Assembly: GCA_005223375.1 (NCBI GenBank)
Contig: RXOD01005183.1
Location: 1 to 15,450 of the forward strand
Source of the DNA: Amoebophrya sp. AT5.2
Taxonomy: Eukaryota > Sar > Dinophyceae > Syndiniales > Amoebophryaceae
Reading direction: 5' to 3'
DNA length: 15,450 nucleotides
Part shown: one piece after another, positions 10,001-15,450 of the stretch
Position numbering within the stretch: the first letter of the stretch is position 1
Layout: the number at the start of each line of letters is the position of its first letter
Position numbers and translations under genes: made by a program
Notes under the pieces: model-generated
What the model was told of the DNA's origin: nothing
Database searches by the model: none
What the model saw: the letters and a program-made list of their open reading frames with translations, nothing else

Positions 10001-10922
10001 AGACGTTCGTGCAGCTCCTGGAGAAGATGGTGGGCAAGGGGGGCAGCAGGAGCGTCGTGCCAACTTCAGATTCTATCCGGGTGAGCGAGGAGGTGAAGGT
10101 TCTGCGGAACGACCGCGTGTGAGCAGCCTCCCGCCCGGACGACGCGGCGCGGAGGTGAAGAGCCGCCGCCCGCCGTTTGGGGCCCCGCGAGGGCAGAAGA
10201 ACGCCGGGCAAGCCGACGTGGTCGTCCCTCGCGGAAGTGGAGGTGGTCGCGAAGAAGTTTATTCCGGTGGCAGCGCGAGCACCTCGAACAAGAACACCTC
10301 TATCTCGGAGAGAACTGCGAGCTCGACGTCACATGACCACGGACAGTATGACCATGCCCGCAGCCGTGCCCGTGCCGTAGCTCCAGGAGGGCAAAAATAT
10401 GCACGCCCACACGACACAGACGACGTAGAGAGCTTTTTCTCGAACGCTGAAGAGCGTATTCGCGAGCGCGACCAACACCTCTACGACCGCGAACGCCCGC
10501 TCGATGTTGCATCCTCCGCCACGGAGGATTCCGTTTTCAACCGGCCCATCAGCGGAGTTGCGCGATCCAAAACTGAAAAGTTGCGCAAGAACCAACTCCA
10601 GACGCGGAAAATGAAGATGAACCACTTAAAATCGAGTGCCGCCTTCGTGGACTGCCTCTACCCGCCAGGGGGCCGTGGAGGAGCACCGTCGAGTCCGCAA
10701 ATGAGGAGAAAGAACGGCGGAGAAGAATACATGTCGAAAATCTTGCGCAGAGAGAAGGACAATCCGAATTTGACGGGAACGAAGGCGAGAAGGCCAAAAT
10801 TTACCATGTCCGGCGAGGAAATGGCGCAGGCCAAGGTGGACAACGCGGCGAACAAACAGCTCTACAAACTCTTGCAGGCACGAAAGAACAACAACGCGGT
10901 ACACGTGCTGGGAGGGAAATGA
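7098..10922 (+). CDS. Hypothetical protein of about 1016 residues, three exons
   Basis: Exons 7098-8165, 8454-8771 and 9258-10922 join in frame (356, 106 and 554 codons plus TGA). ATG 7098 is the first after an in-frame stop at 7080-7082. I do not recognise the family. The first 260 or so residues, exon 2 and the start of exon 3 look ordered and charged, with aromatic-rich segments such as KYCYAWEVED, DIHSHYDEARFHHPE, SWRHKIDRGYTYS and DPYFWVERKV. The middle of exon 3 (about 9830-9960) is a Ser/Gln-rich disordered stretch. The C-terminus (about 10560-10920) is Lys/Arg-rich and probably helical. There is no signal peptide or membrane segment. The spread of His, Tyr and Trp motifs in a basic protein could fit a cytoskeletal or axonemal protein, but this is only an impression. 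It hosts intronic copy B. Confidence 0.8.
8166..8453 (+). other. Intron 1 of the three-exon gene (GT-AG)
   Basis: The donor GTACTT follows ERYERQKQ at a codon boundary, and the acceptor CAACTACAG ends at 8453, again at a codon boundary. Removal of 288 nt continues the frame with ATLFHERQRRR. A T-rich tract (8288-8305) lies inside. Junction contexts resemble each other: ACAGGTACTTTT on the left and ACAGGCTACTCTTTT on the right, a near-direct repeat beyond the usual AG/GT expectation. An earlier acceptor, TCCAG at 8337, would expose an open 38-codon stretch, but in a frame that does not rejoin exon 2. Confidence 0.75.
8772..9257 (+). mobile_element. Introner-like intronic element, copy B (486 nt, TIRs, intron 2 of the gene)
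   Basis: Homologous to copy A at 1-431 through the colinear blocks listed there. Terminal inverted repeats are GGGACCAGGTGGTAA (8771-8785) and TTACCTCCTGGCCCC (9234-9248), 13 of 15 paired. The insertion is bracketed by CAG at 8769-8771 and 9255-9257, in the wider near-repeat ATGCAG/ATACAG. Removing one CAG plus the element (486 nt) rejoins codon phase 0 to phase 0: NMQ followed by TEDLVFAHHH. Without removal, the frame meets TAG at 8787-8789. A consensus GTAAGT at 8782 is in phase 1, and with the acceptor at 9257 it would shift the frame to a stop near 9385. Neither nearby GT is at a codon boundary; the nearest phase-0 GT (8733) lies 39 nt upstream of the element. Confidence 0.82.
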
Positions 10923-10965
10923 GTGTAGGACGGGAGCAGGTGTAGCGTAATAAGTGAAGAAGTAC

Positions 10966-10986
10966 TTAAACGAACAAAACGTTTAA
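10966..10986 (+). other. Small hairpin after the three-exon gene
   Basis: TTAAACG (10966-10972) and CGTTTAA (10980-10986) pair perfectly over 7 bp around a 7-nt loop, 43 nt after the stop codon. It could be a 3' UTR structure. It is AT-rich and short, so it may have no function. Confidence 0.3.
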
Positions 10987-11594
10987 AACGAGTAGATGCG
11001 TATACGTTAATGTTACCTTCATCTTTACATCAACCGTGACTCGGCCACGGGTCAGGAATTCCAGTTCAATGAATCTGAGTGCGATGATGTTGATAATAGC
11101 GCACGATCTGAATCAGTATCAGTATGTACCTGCACCGCGTATGTTGATTAGAAGCGCCCTGCTCCATTCTGGTGGCGACGCCAGTTGTAGTTCCGAGAAC
11201 AACATAGCACCGGTAAGATGTCTTGCTCGTGGCAGCTTGTTCTACAAACACGACTTGGTGGATACAGCCTGGTCCTTTCGTGCCATGCGTAGAACAAAAA
11301 CTTGAAGACGACTTCTTCTGGGTCTGAAGATGAAAGCCGATCTCTAGGCGTCAGGCCGGTCTGCTCCTGCTGGACAAGGAAAGACAAACGCACACTTATT
11401 TGCTGACGTAGCTACAACGGTATTAGGCTCTGAATAGAGTATAGAGTTCTTGAATTCGTATTCGAAACACCGTGGAAAATACTGTATTGAGAAAGCTACT
11501 ATGACTATGATGTACAACTTGTATCACTGCAACCCCTGATCATAATTTCCTAGAGGTTTATAAAAATGAACGAGTCCTCCAGTCCTCGTTCAGG

Positions 11595-11765
11595 ATGCCG
11601 CCCCAGAACAGCGCGCGCGCAACCCGAGACCGAGACAAAGAACTACTGAAGAAACAACTGATGTAAGTAAAAAAATGTACTAGACAACCGCTACAGATGA
11701 AGATGGAATTGATTTTGATTTCGAAGGAAGGGCCCACGACCTGTCCGGTCCCGCCCGCCAAATGA
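11595..11765 (+). CDS. Possible 44-residue mini-gene with a tiny intron
   Basis: ATG 11595 opens 23 codons (MPPQNSARATRDRDKELLKK, then QLM) of locally GC-rich, basic, helical-looking sequence, ending in CTGATG|TAAGT. A second short frame (KMELILISKEGPTTCPVPPA, then K and TGA at 11763-11765) follows CTACAGATG. GATG occurs at both edges (11660-11663 and 11696-11699). Excising 36 nt through that repeat joins the two parts in frame. Canonical GT-AG excision (11663-11696, 34 nt) instead creates an immediate stop after KKQLI. I recognise no family. The length is near the limit of chance. Confidence 0.25.
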
Positions 11766-12248
11766 AGCTTGAGTATGAGTTTCGTTTAAGTGTCCGCAAC
11801 TATCGTTCTATGTCGATTCCTGTTGATTCCGAGCGTCGTAGTCCGGCCGAGACGAAAATGAGCGGAGCTCGGTCCTGCTCTTAGTCTTAGCCGATTGAGC
11901 GAAGCAAAAAGAAAAAAACGCCGGGGAAAAAAAAAACTCCGAGGACTACCGCTTTCCATGGAGAACGCAGTAAAAAAAATGAGAGCCAGCCGCGATTAAA
12001 TACCTTGCCAAGGTCATCGTAATGATTGATGCCTCCCGTCTCCCTCCACCACGACGCAAAAAAAGAACAAAACAACACATTGACTCTTTACGCGATAGAT
12101 TGGTTTATGGCTTGCGGAAAGAAAACGCATCGACTTCGACATCGTGAAAACTACAGATGTGAGAGAACCATGGCAGGCTTTTATCCGCGGTGGCAGCCTC
12201 ATCATAGAACATGATAATGCCTAACGCTGGACTTCATGAGCTTGTGAC

Positions 12249-12689
12249 TCACTGCTGGAAGAACCAAAATAACGCAAGCTGCTGATTTTTCGAGTAGTTT
12301 CGTTTGCTTCTGCGACTTTCGGTTGATGCTTCGCTCCGCCTCCTTGTGATGCTCGTCGCAACTAAACCAAGAACTTTTAGTTTTTTTACAACGGGCTCGG
12401 ACTCGGACACGAGAATCGATGCCGGCTTTTCTTTTACAAACGAAGGAACATTTACAAATTGTGGCTTGTGTAATACCGAGGTAGAGCTACTAGCTCCTTG
12501 ATCTTCAGACTCAGCGTCATCTACTTTATGTTTATTTCGATTTCCACTTCGCGCCAGCAATAAAGTTGAGTCAAACTGATGATACATATCAGCTAGTTGT
12601 GACCCGAAATGAGCGAATAAGACCTCCACAGAGCACCGTGCCTGCGAACGGAACATAACGACCACCGTGCAGCGAACAGCACAGATCAC
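12249..12689 (-). CDS. Possible minus-strand ORF, 146 codons, unknown
   Basis: This frame reads from ATG (complement, 12689) to a stop at 12249-12251. Its middle and C-terminal part (for example QFVNVPSFVKEKPASILVSE and EPVVKKLKVLG) has ordinary protein composition and ends in a basic Arg/Ser/Lys-rich tail. It would start 42 nt from, and diverge from, the Ser/Thr-rich gene at 12732. Its base composition is lower in GC than the exons that are secure in this window, and no family is recognised, so it may be chance. Confidence 0.25.
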   Translation of the reverse strand: MICAVRCTVVVMFRSQARCSVEVLFAHFGSQLADMYHQFDSTLLLARSGNRNKHKVDDAESEDQGASSSTSVLHKPQFVNVPSFVKEKPASILVSESEPVVKKLKVLGLVATSITRRRSEASTESRRSKRNYSKNQQLALFWFFQQ

Positions 12690-12731
12690 TGCGGAGAGCA
12701 GCGCCTTGCTTTCTCAACACAGTATCGTCGA

Positions 12732-14783
12732 ATGCGATTTCCGGGCCGTCGCGCGTTGGGGCCTCGCCTCACCGATCGGGACACAACGGGGTCGAGCAGT
12801 GATGACGATTTGGTCGACCTTCACTCCATGGACGAGGAAATCCAACAAATGCTGAAAAAAACCTCACCAGGCGGGGCGTCGAAATCTACAACCGCAACCA
12901 GTACGGGGGCCGTTGCTGAAGCTGGTGAAGGCGGTACTACCACATCGGACTCGCCTGGTGTCGAGCGAGATGAAGAACCAAAAGGAAAAGCAGCGGTGAT
13001 TGATGACGTTGATGCCGCAGCTTCTGTACCTTTCACAATTAGTACACCGACAACTTCTTCAACTGAAGCGGCCCCGAGGGCGCCGGTCGCCGCGGCAGAT
13101 CATTTTTCAAAGGAAGACTGTTCCGCGGTCTGTTGCATGCAGCAGAGATTCGACGAGCGAATGGAGCACTCAGTGGCTGACTTGGACGAAATTGTGAAAA
13201 CACATGAGCAGCGGATGGATTCGGTGATATCAGCAGGGTCCGCGGGGGGCCACGGGGGTGAGGGCGAGACGAAGAACAGAGTAGCGGTGGAAGCGGCAGT
13301 AGATTCATCTTCTTCTTCTGCTGGAGGATCTTTTTCTGCTTCTGCTGGCGTCGATCTCGACGAAATCGCGGCCGCCCAAATGAGCTCCACGGACGAGACC
13401 TCGTCTACTTCAAAACGCTTGGAGGTCGACGTAGCGGCCCCCGGTAGGGACGTCGATGCTGAATCTTCTGAAGGAGCAAAGGCAAAAATGGCGAAGCCGG
13501 AAGTGATGCCTCCATCAGGTCCTACATCAAGCAAGCCCAAGAACGGTCGATTCTTCACAACGAGGAAGACGCCACCAGCTAGACCCCTCGCGAACCATCA
13601 AGAAGAGGAGTTGCTGGACGAGGTCGATCAAATTTCGGAGGAGGTGCAGAAGTCTGAGCAGCCCGTCGCGCCAGCTTCGTCCGCCGACCAAAACATGATT
13701 CCGCAGCTTCCGCGGGACGTCCGCATTTTGCTTCAAAACGACGTCGACGAAGTGCTCCAACGCAACGCAATGCTGATGGAGAGCGTGGAGGGAAAATTAC
13801 AACTTGACGACAGGACGAAACGAGAACAACTTCAACTTGACGAGGTCGCAATCGCGAAGGACGTGGGTTTTCTGTTTTCTAACGTGGAGTCAAACGTGGC
13901 TGCGGACACACCAGGTCTGAACATTGGAAACAAGGTGCACCACGACAACGACCTTGTGCACCCCGACCTGGTTGTAGTCAACGACGCAGACTCGGACCAA
14001 GTGCACTTCGAAACCGAGTCGGAGCGCCGATTTCGATATCATGACGACGATATTCATTCCTCCGCGCCGAACTCGTGCCCGACATCAAAACGGGTCTCCG
14101 TCGACAGCATCAATTTTACGTCGGAAGACGACCTCATAGCATTCCACGCGCCGACGCTCTCGTGCGGGGCTGCAGCTTCTGCCAGCGCTGGTTCAACATC
14201 CGGGGCCCCCGCGGCGCGACCACGTGCTATGATCTCTATTCCGACCACCACGTCGACAACATCGGCGAGCATCAAGGGCACGCCAGTTTTTCCGGGCGCA
14301 GACAATTCTTTGATGTATCCGGAGGTACTAGAACCCAGCGAGAACAACAACGGGGCGGGCGCGGGCGCTCATCTTCTTAGTGCCTCGAACAGCGTGACGT
14401 CCGACATTACGGTTGGCGAGCTTCTGAAGCCCTCGTCCCCGCCGGTTCCGACGCCGGAGATCATCGCGCACCTAGCGAGCTTGATTCGCGACGACTCGTT
14501 GAACCAGTTTACGTGCTTCTACCCACCAGCCGCTTCTAGCTCTAACAACCCCGTCCCCCCGTCCCCGTCCTCCCGCGGAAGCAAGCGGACGCCGGATTCT
14601 GCGAGGAGCGAGCAGAGCCTGACGCAGTCGATGATGGATGGCGGGGAAGGCCTCGGGGGGATGCTGCGGCTGGGGACGCGAACGCAAATCTTTGACGAAC
14701 CTGATCTCCTCTCGATGCAAGAAAAAGATTTCCACGGAGCGGTCGTGAAGAAAGTACGTTGCCGAAGAATCTCAACGTACTGA
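12732..14783 (+). CDS. Hypothetical Ser/Thr-rich protein, long 5' exon
   Basis: ATG 12732 opens 683 codons to TGA 14781-14783. The exon more likely ends at 14753 (AAGAAA|GTACGT, phase 0, 674 codons), because an AT-rich, intron-like stretch with a polypyrimidine tract and TTAG (14850-14866) follows and Ser/Thr-rich coding sequence resumes after it. No known domain is recognised. Visible features are an acidic Ser/Asp-rich N-terminus, a short Cys cluster with a likely helical segment (about 13110-13220, including CSAVCCMQQRFDERM), poly-Ser runs (about 13300-13350), a second probable helix with alternating Leu and charged residues (about 13700-13850), and a long Ser/Pro/Thr-rich C-terminal half. 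No signal peptide or membrane segment is visible. It resembles the 432-4095 protein in style (disordered, Ser-rich) but shares no clear block with it. An upstream spliced exon is possible. Confidence 0.75.
   Translation: MRFPGRRALGPRLTDRDTTGSSSDDDLVDLHSMDEEIQQMLKKTSPGGASKSTTATSTGAVAEAGEGGTTTSDSPGVERDEEPKGKAAVIDDVDAAASVPFTISTPTTSSTEAAPRAPVAAADHFSKEDCSAVCCMQQRFDERMEHSVADLDEIVKTHEQRMDSVISAGSAGGHGGEGETKNRVAVEAAVDSSSSSAGGSFSASAGVDLDEIAAAQMSSTDETSSTSKRLEVDVAAPGRDVDAESSEGAKAKMAKPEVMPPSGPTSSKPKNGRFFTTRKTPPARPLANHQEEELLDEVDQISEEVQKSEQPVAPASSADQNMIPQLPRDVRILLQNDVDEVLQRNAMLMESVEGKLQLDDRTKREQLQLDEVAIAKDVGFLFSNVESNVAADTPGLNIGNKVHHDNDLVHPDLVVVNDADSDQVHFETESERRFRYHDDDIHSSAPNSCPTSKRVSVDSINFTSEDDLIAFHAPTLSCGAAASASAGSTSGAPAARPRAMISIPTTTSTTSASIKGTPVFPGADNSLMYPEVLEPSENNNGAGAGAHLLSASNSVTSDITVGELLKPSSPPVPTPEIIAHLASLIRDDSLNQFTCFYPPAASSSNNPVPPSPSSRGSKRTPDSARSEQSLTQSMMDGGEGLGGMLRLGTRTQIFDEPDLLSMQEKDFHGAVVKKVRCRRISTY
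14753..14781 (+). promoter_or_regulatory. Perfect 9-bp stem-loop over the presumed 5' splice site
   Basis: AGTACGTTG (14753-14761) and CAACGTACT (14773-14781) are exact reverse complements around an 11-nt loop. The presumed donor GTACGT (14754-14759) lies wholly inside the 5' arm, and the alternative stop codon TGA begins at the last base of the 3' arm. Such a structure in the transcript could hide the splice site and favour the unspliced 683-codon form. The role is inferred; only the pairing is seen. Confidence 0.45.
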
Positions 14784-14949
14784 CATCATCACACATCCAT
14801 CTGCTCCTTAATCCTGTGGCGTATATTAATTCGTATATAGTATTGTTTGATTTTTTTCTATCTTAGTGTTGTTCCCTAAGGAAGTAGGCAGGCCAGGGGC
14901 AGCACGCTACGGTGCAAATAAAATGAAAAATACCACCATTGATGGTCAG
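14754..14949 (+). other. Probable intron, 3' boundary unresolved
   Basis: The AT-rich stretch includes TTTGATTTTTTTCTATCTTAG ending at 14866, a strong-looking acceptor. However, from 14867 only one frame stays open (to a stop at 15247-15249), while the more gene-like Ser/Thr-rich frame opens only after a stop at 14924-14926. Candidate acceptors that keep phase 0 from the donor at 14754 are CTAAG at 14880 (first frame) or TACGAG at 15007 (Ser/Thr frame). Direct-repeat-guided splicing may apply here too. The end given is approximate. Confidence 0.4.
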
Positions 14950-15450
14950 TGGCGGTCCCAGCAATGGAAACCATCATGGCTGTGCCGCGTCTACGGTGAG
15001 CTACGAGTCGGGTCGCGGCAGCACGATTTCGATGGGCTCGTCGACGACGGCCTCAGGGAGCACGAGCACAACTCACAGGAACTGCGCGTCATCGATCTCC
15101 CCGAGATTCCTGGACGACGCGTCCTCTGGCCAGATCTCTTCCTGCCCGTTGCAGGGCCGCAAAGCGGGCCAACGCCAGCTCTCGACCAAACTATCCACGG
15201 CAAAAAAAGTCATCGACAACAGCCATCGCGGACCGGTGCTGCAAGATGAACTTCTTTACTTTTATGAATATGAATTTTTCTTCGTTGGGGCCGCGGTTGG
15301 AGTTCCTTCTACTTTTCGAAGAGCGCTTGTGCTTCTCCTGCTTTCGCTTATTTCGTCTCTTCGATCTCCATCTCGTCCTTGCTTCTAATTTGCGCACAGG
15401 TCCGTGCTGACCCGAGCCTCGCTGCGACCGCTACGGAGCGGCGGCGCAAC
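14942..15450 (+). CDS. Ser/Thr-rich exon(s), continuing beyond the window
   Basis: From about 14942 to 15241 a frame encodes Gly/Ser/Thr-rich sequence (including SGRGSTISMGSSTTASGST and PRFLDDASSGQ), with G/C-rich third positions like those of the secure exons. It then enters AT-rich, intron-like DNA, and coding-like sequence resumes after CACAG at 15399. It is probably the second exon of the gene starting at 12732. Alternatively an ATG at 14942 begins a separate gene. An overlapping frame (14867-15249), which reads Trp/His/Asp-rich, looks like a shifted shadow of the Ser/Thr codons. No domain is recognised. The gene is 3'-partial because the window ends. Confidence 0.5.
15236..15409 (+). other. 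Probable intron with repeat-flanked edges
   Basis: AT-rich sequence separates CCGGTGCTG (15233-15241) from ACAGGTCCGTGCTG (15396-15409). Two readings keep an open frame. In the canonical one, GTGCTG (15236) to CACAG (15399) is 164 nt and gives HRGP-VRADPSLAA. In the repeat-guided one, one GTGCTG plus intervening DNA is excised (168 nt), giving HRGPVL-TRASLRPL. The sequence cannot decide between them; both stay open to the window end. Confidence 0.5.

Larger units (their letters stand above)
10923..12731. other. Long AT-richer spacer
   Basis: No well-supported gene in 1.8 kb. Contents: a short hairpin (10966-10986), a possible 44-residue spliced mini-gene (11595-11765), A-rich tracts around 11907-11940, and a minus-strand ORF (12249-12689). 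The part from 11030 to 11560 shows only short random-looking frames. The last 110 nt before 12732 are open in the frame of the next gene without an ATG (in-frame TAA at 12618-12620), so an upstream exon of that gene could exist here. No tRNA or rRNA was seen. Confidence 0.5.

Noticed and set aside
11907..11940. A-rich tracts as a possible retroposed poly(A) tail.
   Set aside because: No target-site duplication or gene-like body precedes them, and the tract is interrupted by GC-rich bases.
1..15450. Search for CRISPR arrays, transposase, reverse transcriptase, rRNA and viral hallmark genes.
   Set aside because: None seen by reading both strands; the intronic elements appear non-autonomous.

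Overview
This window looks like compact nuclear DNA of a protist eukaryote. The genes are interrupted by introns, spacers are AT-richer than exons, the exons are Ser/Thr-rich with mostly G/C third codon positions, and there is no bacterial-style operon layout. The one protein I can name is RLP24, a universal eukaryotic 60S ribosome-assembly factor. Two homologous intron-borne elements with terminal inverted repeats, and short direct repeats at several splice junctions, resemble the introner-type introns known from dinoflagellate relatives, especially the parasitic alveolate Amoebophrya. That placement is inference, not proof.

Layout from left to right, all main genes on the + strand. Positions 1-431 hold an introner-like element (copy A), cut by the window edge, followed by one long exon (432-4095) of a Ser-rich, apparently disordered protein. 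A spacer of about 1.2 kb follows, with only weak small ORFs. RLP24 lies at 5324-6037 with a single 156-nt GT-AG intron. Just downstream is a possible two-exon micro-gene (6054-6468), then spacer. A large three-exon gene (7098-10922, about 1016 residues, unknown function) contains a 288-nt GT-AG intron and a 486-nt copy B of the element. Copy B can be removed in frame near its boundaries only through a CAG/CAG direct repeat, not through the nearby GTAAGT. A 1.8-kb spacer (10923-12731) holds a possible 44-residue mini-gene and a possible minus-strand ORF. A second large Ser/Thr-rich gene starts at 12732; its long exon ends at or near 14753, where the presumed donor lies inside a perfect 9-bp hairpin. 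A further Ser/Thr-rich exon (about 14942-15241) and part of another intron close the window.

No shared pathway links these genes. The main biological interest is the intron population: a dispersed, TIR-bearing intron family caught in two different genes, with evidence for direct-repeat-guided, non-canonical excision. No rRNA, tRNA, CRISPR array or transposase gene was seen. Percent identities, folding and homology searches could not be run; the statements here come from reading and hand alignment.
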